From: Actinomadura citrea
Lineage (GTDB): Bacteria > Actinomycetota > Actinomycetes > Streptosporangiales > Streptosporangiaceae
Assembly: GCF_013409045.1 (NCBI RefSeq)
Contig: NZ_JACCBT010000001.1
Location: 2,046,001 to 2,110,000 of the forward strand
Length of the DNA stretch: 64,000 nucleotides
Direction of reading: 5' to 3'
Part shown: positions 48,450-55,747 of the stretch, piece after piece
Layout of the letters: each line of letters opens with the position of its first letter
Numbering within the stretch: position 1 is the stretch's first letter
Made by a program: the position numbers and the translations under genes
The notes under the pieces: model-generated
Told to the model about the DNA's origin: nothing
Seen by the model: the letters and a program-made list of their open reading frames with translations, nothing else
Databases searched by the model: none

Positions 48450-49794
48450 CCCGGGGGACGGGCGCGGCGCGGGGCGCGGGTCGTGGGCGGCGCTCGTCCC
48501 GCTGCTGCTCGGCACGTTCACCGGCACCGTCGCCAACACGATCGTCAACGTCCCGCTGACGCTGATCCTGCGCGACCTGGACGCCTCGATCTCCTCCGGC
48601 ACCCTGGTCGTCGTCGGGTTCACGCTCCCGTTCGCCGTGCTGCTGCCGCTGTCGGGGTGGCTCGGCGACCGCTGCGGCCCGCGGCGGGTGTTCCTCGCCG
48701 CGATGCTGCTGCTCGGGATCGGCTCGGCGGGCGCCGGGCTCGCCGGCGACCTGGCCTCGCTGGTCGCGATGCGCGCGGTGCAGGGCGTCGCGACCGCCGC
48801 GATGCTGCCCGCCGTCATGGCGCTGATCGCGTCGCTGTTCGGCGGCGGGCGGCGCGGCCGGGCCCTCGGCCTGTGGGCGGCGGCCAACGGCGTCGGCCAG
48901 GCCGCCGGGCCCACGCTCGGCGGCGGCCTGGCCACCTGGTTCGGCTGGCACGCCGTGTTCTGGCCGGTCGTGCCGCTGTGCGCCGCAGCCGCGGCGCTGG
49001 CCGTCCGGTTCGTCCCGGCGGGGCGGGCGCGGCCCGTCCCGCTGGACCGGCGCGGCGCGGCCCTGCTGACCCTCGCCGCCGGGCTCGGCCTCGGCGGCAC
49101 CTCCGCCGCCGCGACGCTCGGCGCGACCTCGCCGCTCGTCTGGGGCGGCGTGCTCGCCGGCCTCCTCACCGCCGCCGCCTACGCCGCGACATCGCGCGGG
49201 CGGCCCGACGCGTTCCTGCCGCCCCGGCTGCTGCTGGAGGCCCGCTACCTGCGCTCGTGCCTCAGCGTCCTCGCGCAGATGTTCTGCCTGGGCGCCACGC
49301 TGCTCGCCGTCCCCGTCTACCTGACCACGCAGCGGCACACCGGCACCCTGTACGCGGGTGCCGTCCTGCTGAGCCTGCCGGTCGTGATGTCGGTGCTGGG
49401 GCCGGTCACGGGCGTCCTCATGGAACGGCTGTCGCCGCGCGCCGTGCTGCGCGGCGGCCTGCTCATCCTCATCGCGGGGCAGGGGCTCGTCGCCGCCGTC
49501 CTCGCCGCGTCCGGGGCGGTCCCGTGGCTGCTCGCCGCGCTCGCCCTGACCGGCGCCGGCGTCGCGTTCGTCCAGACGCCCGCCGCGACCGGCGCCACCC
49601 GTTCGGACGCCGGCCGCCGCGGCGCCGGCCTCGGCCTGTTCAACCTGCTGCGCTTCGGCGGCTCCGCCCTCGGCGCCGCGTGGGTCGGCGCCGTCCTGGA
49701 CCAGGCCCCCGCCTTCGGCGTCATGTTCGCGGTGTGCGCCGCGACCGCCGCGCTAGGGCTGCTGGCGTCCTTCGCCGGCCCCGACCCCGCCTGA
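48436..49794 (+). CDS. MFS transporter (DHA2/EmrB-like)
   Basis: A 452-residue membrane protein with about 12-14 helices. MFS signatures are GWLGDRCGPRRVFLAAM (motif A), MRAVQGVATAAMLPAVMALIASLF and GLWAAANGVGQAAGPTLGGGLATWFGWHAVFW (motif C-like, antiporter type). It probably exports a pathway substrate or toxic intermediate, or imports the substrate. TTG 48436 overlaps the Rieske gene. The stop abuts the convergent PucR stop directly. Confidence 0.9.
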   Translation: MAEPDPGDGRGAGRGSWAALVPLLLGTFTGTVANTIVNVPLTLILRDLDASISSGTLVVVGFTLPFAVLLPLSGWLGDRCGPRRVFLAAMLLLGIGSAGAGLAGDLASLVAMRAVQGVATAAMLPAVMALIASLFGGGRRGRALGLWAAANGVGQAAGPTLGGGLATWFGWHAVFWPVVPLCAAAAALAVRFVPAGRARPVPLDRRGAALLTLAAGLGLGGTSAAATLGATSPLVWGGVLAGLLTAAAYAATSRGRPDAFLPPRLLLEARYLRSCLSVLAQMFCLGATLLAVPVYLTTQRHTGTLYAGAVLLSLPVVMSVLGPVTGVLMERLSPRAVLRGGLLILIAGQGLVAAVLAASGAVPWLLAALALTGAGVAFVQTPAATGATRSDAGRRGAGLGLFNLLRFGGSALGAAWVGAVLDQAPAFGVMFAVCAATAALGLLASFAGPDPA

Positions 49795-51546
49795 TCAGCC
49801 GGGCGCGGCGGCCGGCGGGGCCATCTCGTCGTCGAGGGTGCCGGTGACGGTCGTCAGCGTGTCGATGTGGTGCGCCAGCCAGAACATGAACTGCGCGTCC
49901 GCGGAGCGGATGTCCATGCGCAGCGCGCGGGACGCCCGGTCGAGCTTGTAGAGCATGGTGTTGCGGTGCAGGCCGAGGTCGCGCGCCGCCGCGTTCAGGT
50001 TCCCCGACGTCCTGATGTAGGCGAGCACGATCTTCTCCAGGTCGCCGCCGTTCGCGCGGCGCAGCGGGGCGAGGGTCTCGCGGGCGAACGACTTGGCCTC
50101 CGCGCTGCGCGCCACGTCCTTCAGCGCGGCGAACACCCGAAGGTCGTCGTAGCCGCAGACGGGCTCGGCGGCGGTATGCCAGGCGAGCCCCATCGTCAGC
50201 CGCGCCTCGTGGTACCCGGACGCGACCCCGCCGGCGCCCTGCCCGGGGCGGCCGTGCGTGACCCGCAGGTCGTCGCCGAGATGCGGGCGCAGCGCCCGGT
50301 GCAGCCGCTCGGCGAACCGGGCGGCGTCCGCGCGCTGCCCGATCGGGTCCCGCGGGGCCGGGACCTGCTGGATCACCACGATCGTCGAACTGATCGCGGC
50401 GGTCAGCGCGCACCCGCCGGGTTCGAGGTTCTGCGCGGTCCGCGTCGCCGACACCGTCCGGCGCAGGTAGTCGCGGCCGACCGGCAGCAGTGACGCCGCC
50501 GCCACCACGTGCACGGCGAAGTGCCCGTCCACGTCGAACCCGTGGTGGCGGGCCCGCGCGCCCAGCTCGTGGGAGTCGGCGAACCGGCCGTGGACGAGCG
50601 CCTCCACGAAGTCGCCGCGGGCCCGCTCCTCGGCCGCCCGCACCGACCGCTGCCGCAGCATCTCCGACCCGATCAGCGTCGCGCCGTGCTCGGCGACCAC
50701 GCGGTGCTGCGCCAGGTCGTGCGGGTCGGGCGGGCACGCCCGCTCCACCATCACCATCCGGCCGAACACCTGCCCGCCCACCAGGACGGGCGTGACGATC
50801 ACGTGCACGGGCGGGCCGTCCGGGCCGGGCCGCAGCCGCGCCTCCGCCGCCTGCGCGTTCCCCTCCGCGGGCTCGGGACGCTCCCCGGGCGGGCCGAGGT
50901 CCTCGGGCAGGGCGGCCAGCAGCGCGTCCGGGTCCATCGGCGCCGCGTCCGGCGGCTCCTCCCAGGCGAGGCGCTCGCCGTCCGCGTCGCAGATGAGGAC
51001 GCCGCAGCGCGACAGCCCGACCACCGCGCGGGCCATCGCGGGCACCCCCGGGCCGCGCGCGAGGACCTCCGCGAGCGTGCGGTGCACCCGCGACCCGTAC
51101 TCCAGGATGTGCGCGGACTGCGCCAGCGCCTTCTGCCCGATGAGCCGGCTCACCGCCCGGTAGTCGGCCTCCGCGGGCAGCGCCAGCAGCGGCACGCCCG
51201 CCGCCTCGGCTGCGCGCGCCGCCGCGTCGAGGTCGGAGTCGACCCCCGGCGGCCGCCACGCCAGCAGCGCGGCGGCATCCCGCCGGACGAGGTCGCCCAC
51301 CACGGCCGCCGCCTCCTCCGGCGCGGCCACCGCCGTCACCGGCAGGTGGACGGCGACCCCGGCGAGGTCGCGGTCGGGGTCGCCGGCGCAGCGACGGGTC
51401 TCCGAGAGCGGGAGACACCAGCCGACGCCGCGCTCCAGCCCCGCCCGTCCGGCGACGAGCGTGCCGCGCAGCAGCGGCTCGGCCAGCAGCGTCCCGACGG
51501 GCAGGTGCCCGTCGGCGGTCGTGACGATCGCAGGGTGATGTGCCAT
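49795..51546 (-). CDS. PucR-family transcriptional regulator
   Basis: A 583-residue protein: an N-terminal PucR domain (PVGTLLAEPLLRGTLVAGRAGLERGVGWC), a GGDEF-like/GAF-like middle (VHVIVTPVLVGGQVFGRMVMVERA; DGHFAVHVVAAASLLPVGRDYLRRTV), and a C-terminal HTH_30 (LEKIVLAYIRTSGNLNAAARDLGLHRNTMLYKLDRASRAL). PucR regulators act as ligand-responsive activators of nitrogen-compound catabolism. It is divergent from the GlcG-type gene and convergent with MFS, within the cluster it probably controls. ATG 51546 begins MAHHPAIVT. Confidence 0.92.
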   Translation of the reverse strand: MAHHPAIVTTADGHLPVGTLLAEPLLRGTLVAGRAGLERGVGWCLPLSETRRCAGDPDRDLAGVAVHLPVTAVAAPEEAAAVVGDLVRRDAAALLAWRPPGVDSDLDAAARAAEAAGVPLLALPAEADYRAVSRLIGQKALAQSAHILEYGSRVHRTLAEVLARGPGVPAMARAVVGLSRCGVLICDADGERLAWEEPPDAAPMDPDALLAALPEDLGPPGERPEPAEGNAQAAEARLRPGPDGPPVHVIVTPVLVGGQVFGRMVMVERACPPDPHDLAQHRVVAEHGATLIGSEMLRQRSVRAAEERARGDFVEALVHGRFADSHELGARARHHGFDVDGHFAVHVVAAASLLPVGRDYLRRTVSATRTAQNLEPGGCALTAAISSTIVVIQQVPAPRDPIGQRADAARFAERLHRALRPHLGDDLRVTHGRPGQGAGGVASGYHEARLTMGLAWHTAAEPVCGYDDLRVFAALKDVARSAEAKSFARETLAPLRRANGGDLEKIVLAYIRTSGNLNAAARDLGLHRNTMLYKLDRASRALRMDIRSADAQFMFWLAHHIDTLTTVTGTLDDEMAPPAAAPG

Positions 51547-51744
51547 GTGCCCACATCCCGTCGGGTTCGTTCGGCGAAGTGTACATAGCCCCGATGGACG
51601 TGGTCCTTCGAGACTGACGGGAGTGGACGAGCGACGTGGCGGACGGCGTGACCTGGAAGAACCGTCCTCCACATCCTGCTTTACCGATCTGAATAGGGCA
51701 ATACCCCTCTTTCATGCGAGGGGCGGCGCCCGTCTGGAGGCCCC

Positions 51745-52185
51745 GTGCACACCGTTCACCGGCTCACCCTGGAAGACGCCCTCGTCATGCTCACCGCCGC
51801 CGAGGAGGAGGCGCGCCGCATCGGCGTCAAGCAGACGATCTGCATCGCCGACGACGGCGCGCACCCGATCGCGGTCCACCGGATGACGGGCGCCCGCCTC
51901 ACCGGCGTGGACATCGCCATCGCCAAGGCGTTCACCGCCGCCGGCCACCAGCGCGACACCCACAAGTTCAACGAGCCGCCCAACGGCCCCGCCCTGCCGG
52001 GCAACGAGGCCTTCGGCATCAACCAGATGCACCCCGGCAAGTTCGCGATCTTCGTGGGCGGCTTCCCCATCGTCCACGAGGGCGAGGTCGTCGGCGCCGT
52101 GGGCGTCAGCGGCGGCAACGGCGAACAGGACAAGGCCGTAGGCGCCGCCGCCCTCCGCGCCTTCAGAGAGAAGGTGGCTGTATAG
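51745..52185 (+). CDS. GlcG/HbpS-family protein
   Basis: A 146-residue protein of the Haem_degrading (GlcG/HbpS/PduO-C) fold: TLEDALVMLTAAEEEARRIGVKQTICIADDGAHPIAVHRMTGARLTGVDIAIAKAFTAAG, then GGFPIVHEGEVVGAVGVSGGNGEQD. Relatives bind heme, iron or cobalamin, or lie unexplained in catabolic operons. GGAGG lies four bases before GTG 51745. It may protect or load the iron enzymes; this is inference from context. Confidence 0.88.
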   Translation: MHTVHRLTLEDALVMLTAAEEEARRIGVKQTICIADDGAHPIAVHRMTGARLTGVDIAIAKAFTAAGHQRDTHKFNEPPNGPALPGNEAFGINQMHPGKFAIFVGGFPIVHEGEVVGAVGVSGGNGEQDKAVGAAALRAFREKVAV

Positions 52186-52632
52186 CTTGCCTTTTTCTCC
52201 TCCTTCGGGCCTGGCGGCCCTCCATCGTCGATAAAGGCGGGCGATCGCTGGCATCGCTTCGGCTCGCCTTGGCGGCTCGCTGTGCCGACTGCCTTTCTCT
52301 CCTTCTTCGGGCCTGGCGGCCCTCCATCGTCGAGAAACGCGGCGATCGCTGGCATCGCTCCGTCTCGCCTTGGCGGCTCGCTGCGCGATCAGATTCTTGC
52401 TTCGCTCGAATCTGCCTTTGGACGCGATCGCGGGTTTTCGGCGTTGTCGCGGGGTTGGTGTGACGGTCTAGGTCGTTGCGATCTTGGTTCTGTGTTTCGC
52501 GTTGGTCTGTCGCGCCACCCGCGCCCCGCCGTGCTCCGGTATTGGACCGGCGCTGCCTGGCTCACGGGGGTGGGTCGTCTGGCTGGAACTGGTCGCCCGC
52601 ACCGGTCCGGCCCGCGCCCGCAGGGTACTGGG
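52186..52632. other. noncoding interval between GlcG-type and amidase genes
   Basis: No convincing gene on either strand. It holds two near-contiguous copies of a repeat of about 97 bp (52189-52386), a 7-bp-stem hairpin (CAGATTC/GAATCTG, 52390-52414) that could terminate the GlcG-type transcript, and several GCGATCGC motifs. The base composition is less GC-rich than the coding DNA around it. Confidence 0.6.
52189..52386. repeat. two tandem copies of a ~97-bp intergenic repeat
   Basis: Copies at 52189-52285 and 52291-52386 share long exact blocks, including GGGCCTGGCGGCCCTCCATC and GCGATCGCTGGCATCGCT, and differ at scattered positions. GGGCCTGGCGGCCC is itself partly palindromic, suggesting folded RNA or a REP-like element. 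Confidence 0.85.
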
Positions 52633-54006
52633 TCAGGTGGGCCAGGGGCGTAGGCGTTCGTAGGCGGCTGCGGCGGCCAGGGCGACCAGGTCTTCGTGCC
52701 GGCGGGCGACCATCTGGAGGCCGGTGGGGGTGCCGCCTGCACGGCCTGCGGGGACGGAGATCGCCGGGTGGCCTGAGAGGTTGAAGGGGAAGGTGACGGC
52801 CAGGGCGCCCCAGTGGTCCACGGGGCGGCCCGCTATCTCGGCCGGCATCGGGCCCTCGGCCGGGAACGCCGGTGCCTGGGTGGCCGGGGTGAGCAGGAGG
52901 TCGAAACGGGCGAAGCCCTCGGCGAGGGCGGCGACCAGGCGGGCGCGGGCCTCGTGGGCGTCGACGAGCGCGTCGGCGTCCAGGGTGCGCGCGGCGTCGC
53001 CGTAGCGGCGGACCGTGGGGTGGACGGAGTCCAGGCGGTCGGCCGGGGCGTCGCGGAGTTCGGCGTGGACGTCGGGGACCGACAGGGTCCGGAAGGCGGC
53101 CCCGCAGGATTCCAGCGTCAGGTCGGCGGGGACCCGGCGGGCGCCGGTCCCGGCGATGAACGCCCTGGCCGCGTCCTCCACGACGGCGGCCACCTCCGGG
53201 TCGCACGGCGCGTAGCCGAGGTCGGGCGACCACGCGACCCGGAGGCCGCGCAGGTCGACGCCGTCGAGGGACGTCTCGAAGGGCGCGGTGGGGGCGGGCA
53301 GGGACGCGCGGTCGTACTCGTCCGTCCCGCAGACGCAGTCCAGGAAGCGGGCCGTGTCGCGCACCGTGCGGGTGAGGACGCCGTAGTGGTCGTTCTCGGC
53401 CGTTCCCCGGTGCCGCGGCCCGCGCGGGACGCGCCCGTAGGTCCCCTTGAACCCGACCAGCCCGCAGTAGGAGGCGGGGATGCGGAGCGAGCCGGCGCCG
53501 TCCGTGCCCGTCCCGAGCGGGACCATCCCGGACGCCACGGCCGCCGCCGAGCCGCCGCTCGACCCGCCCGGCGTCAGCTCCGGGGCGTGCGGGTTGCGGG
53601 TCACGCCGTGCAGGACGGACGCCGTGAACGACGCGCGCCCGAACTCCGGCGACGCCGTGAGCCCCACGGGGACCGCCCCGGCCGCGATCGCCCGCGCCAC
53701 CATCGTGGAGGTGTGGTCGGCGACCCGGCCGGCGTGCAGGACGCTGCCCATCGCGTACGGCCACCCGGCCACCGCGTGCAGCTCCTTCACCGCGAGCGGC
53801 ACGCCGGCCAGCGGCCCGGGGTCCTCGCCGCGCGCCACCGTCGCGTCGATCTCGCGGGCGCGGGCGAGCGCGCCCTCGGCGTCCACGTGGACGAACGCGC
53901 CGAGGGCGCCGTCCGACCGCTCGATCCGCCCGAGGGCCTCCGCCACCGCCTCGCGCGCCGCGCGCCGCCCGGCGCGGACCTCCTCCGCCAGTTCGACCGC
54001 GTTCAC
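52633..54006 (-). CDS. amidase-signature family amidohydrolase
   Basis: A 457-residue amidase. The Ser-cis-Ser-Lys triad is visible: lysine in GVPLAVKELHAV, the cis-Ser in ELTPGGSSGGSAAAVASGMVPLG and the nucleophile Ser in GTDGAGSLRIPASYCGLVGFKGTYGRV. It hydrolyses a carboxamide, substrate unknown. GTG 54006 overlaps the permease 2 stop (GTGA), so the permease and amidase form an operon: uptake followed by amide cleavage. Confidence 0.92.
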   Translation of the reverse strand: MNAVELAEEVRAGRRAAREAVAEALGRIERSDGALGAFVHVDAEGALARAREIDATVARGEDPGPLAGVPLAVKELHAVAGWPYAMGSVLHAGRVADHTSTMVARAIAAGAVPVGLTASPEFGRASFTASVLHGVTRNPHAPELTPGGSSGGSAAAVASGMVPLGTGTDGAGSLRIPASYCGLVGFKGTYGRVPRGPRHRGTAENDHYGVLTRTVRDTARFLDCVCGTDEYDRASLPAPTAPFETSLDGVDLRGLRVAWSPDLGYAPCDPEVAAVVEDAARAFIAGTGARRVPADLTLESCGAAFRTLSVPDVHAELRDAPADRLDSVHPTVRRYGDAARTLDADALVDAHEARARLVAALAEGFARFDLLLTPATQAPAFPAEGPMPAEIAGRPVDHWGALAVTFPFNLSGHPAISVPAGRAGGTPTGLQMVARRHEDLVALAAAAAYERLRPWPT

Positions 54007-55517
54007 AGCGCCACCGCCGCGACCGCCGTCGCCACCACCAGGCCCGTCACCACCGGGAGGAACAGCCGCCGCGCGAGGTCGATGACGGAGACGCCGGTCA
54101 GGCCCGCGACGACGATCAGCGACGACCAGATGACGAGGGTGCCGCCGCCCGTCCAGCTCGCGCCGTTCTGCGCGATGGCCGCGAGCGTCGCCGGGTCCGC
54201 GCCCGCGGCGTGGCCGAGTTCCCCGGCGAGCGAGCCGGTGAACGGCAGCCCCGGCCAGCCGTTGCCGTCCAGCCCGATCACCATGCCGACGAGCAGCATC
54301 GCGAAGGAGGCGAACACCGGGACGTGCGGGATGTGCGGCTGGACCTTGGCGATCGCGTCCAGCAGGAGCGCCGGGCCCTGCTCGCCTTCCGGCAGCCCGA
54401 GGATCTGCCCCGAGTAGTCGGAGAGCCCGACGTAGACGAACCCGGCGATCGGGATGACGACCCCCATCGTGCGGAACGCGAACGCGATGCCCTCGGTGAA
54501 GTGGTCGGCGCACTCCTGCAGCCAGGTCCGCCGGTTCGCGATGACGCAGACGACGACGAGCGCCAGCGCCGCCGTCCCGCCCACCAGCGGCGCGCCCGCG
54601 CCGTCGTCGATGTCGGGGACGAGGGAGGTGAAGCGGCCGAGCAGCATCACCGCGAGGAGCGCGGCGAACGCCAGCGGGACGGCGAACGCCACGAACCGCG
54701 TCCGGCCGGAGGTGGCCTCCGCGTCACCGTCGTCGTCCCCGCCGCCGGCGGCGGTCAGAGTCGCGGTTCCGCCGCCGGCGGGCTCGGCGCTCACCGCCTG
54801 CGTCCCGTCGTCCCGGACCACCGTGTGCGCGGAGCCCTCGCCGACCGCGGCCAGCTCGACCGCCGCCGACTCCGCCGCCGCCGGGTCCAGCAGCTTGCCG
54901 CGCACGTCGCGCAGGTAGCAGAAGGCCAGCGCGACCACGCCCGCGATCAGCGAGATGACCAGCGCGCGGTCGGCGATGGCGTCCGCGGGGACCTTGGCCC
55001 CCTGCGCGGACAGCCCGGACGCCACGCCCATGACGTAGTCGGAGCTGAGCGCCATGCCCTGCCCGGTGATGGCGATCGCGATGGCGGCGGCCAGCGGCGG
55101 CAACCCGACCCGGACGGCGGCGGGGAGCAGGATCGCGGCGATCAGCGGCAGCACCGGCGTCGGCCAGAACGACATCGACAGCAGGTAGGTGACCACGGCG
55201 AGCACCAGGTAGGCGACGTGCCCGTTGCGGACGAGCCGCTGCAGCGGCCGCACCATCATCAGGTCGGAGCCCAGCGTGCGCATCGCGCCGAGCATCGCCG
55301 TCACGACCGCGATGATCACGAAGACCGGCAGCAGTTCCCTCGCGGCGGTGATGGCGGCGTTGAACACCGCGCCGAGGCCGGTCGTGACGCTCCCGCTGTA
55401 CACGAGCGCGGTGAGGAACGTTCCAGCGAGGGCGAGGCCGACGACGTTCCTCCGCGCGACCACGGTCGCGATGAGGGCGGCGAGGCCGAGCAGGTAGATC
55501 CAGTGGGCAGGGGACAA
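54003..55517 (-). CDS. GntP/CitMHS-like permease, copy 2
   Basis: A 504-residue membrane protein homologous to the permease at 40179-41834 over its length: PAHWIYLLGLAALIATVVARRNVV, SFWPTPVLPLIAAILLPAA, AIAITGQGMALSSDYVMG, GVVIPIAGFVYVG and GLDGNGWPGLPFTGSLAG. The central loop (about 215-275) is acidic/Gly-rich and differs from copy 1. GGAGG seven bases before TTG 55517 fixes the start; both permeases use TTG. It is cotranscribed with the amidase. Confidence 0.8.
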   Translation of the reverse strand: MSPAHWIYLLGLAALIATVVARRNVVGLALAGTFLTALVYSGSVTTGLGAVFNAAITAARELLPVFVIIAVVTAMLGAMRTLGSDLMMVRPLQRLVRNGHVAYLVLAVVTYLLSMSFWPTPVLPLIAAILLPAAVRVGLPPLAAAIAIAITGQGMALSSDYVMGVASGLSAQGAKVPADAIADRALVISLIAGVVALAFCYLRDVRGKLLDPAAAESAAVELAAVGEGSAHTVVRDDGTQAVSAEPAGGGTATLTAAGGGDDDGDAEATSGRTRFVAFAVPLAFAALLAVMLLGRFTSLVPDIDDGAGAPLVGGTAALALVVVCVIANRRTWLQECADHFTEGIAFAFRTMGVVIPIAGFVYVGLSDYSGQILGLPEGEQGPALLLDAIAKVQPHIPHVPVFASFAMLLVGMVIGLDGNGWPGLPFTGSLAGELGHAAGADPATLAAIAQNGASWTGGGTLVIWSSLIVVAGLTGVSVIDLARRLFLPVVTGLVVATAVAAVAL

Positions 55518-55537
55518 CGCGTTACCTCCCACCTCCG

Positions 55538-55558
55538 GGACGTGGAGCCTCCACGTCC
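55538..55558. promoter_or_regulatory. perfect inverted repeat upstream of permease 2
   Basis: GGACGTGGA and TCCACGTCC are separated by GCC, a perfect 9-bp inverted repeat 21 bases before the permease start. It may be an operator or an RNA hairpin covering the leader. Confidence 0.45.
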
Positions 55559-55586
55559 GTGCACGAGGGTTCTGGTGAATGTGCAC
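55559..55586. promoter_or_regulatory. paired GTGCAC sites upstream of permease 2
   Basis: GTGCAC occurs at 55559-55564 and 55581-55586, 22 bp apart, recalling the pair before permease 1. Confidence 0.33.
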
Positions 55587-55747
55587 GATCTCTCCTGGCA
55601 GGAGCAATGACGAAAGCGCACAGGCCGGGTGGCGTGGATTGTGCAGGGTGTTGCCGTGCGGGGGCCGTCCGGGGGTGGTTTTTCTCTCTCGCGACATGCG
55701 TGCGTTGTGGTCAGACGAGGCTCAGCGATCTGTTCCAATGAACTGTT

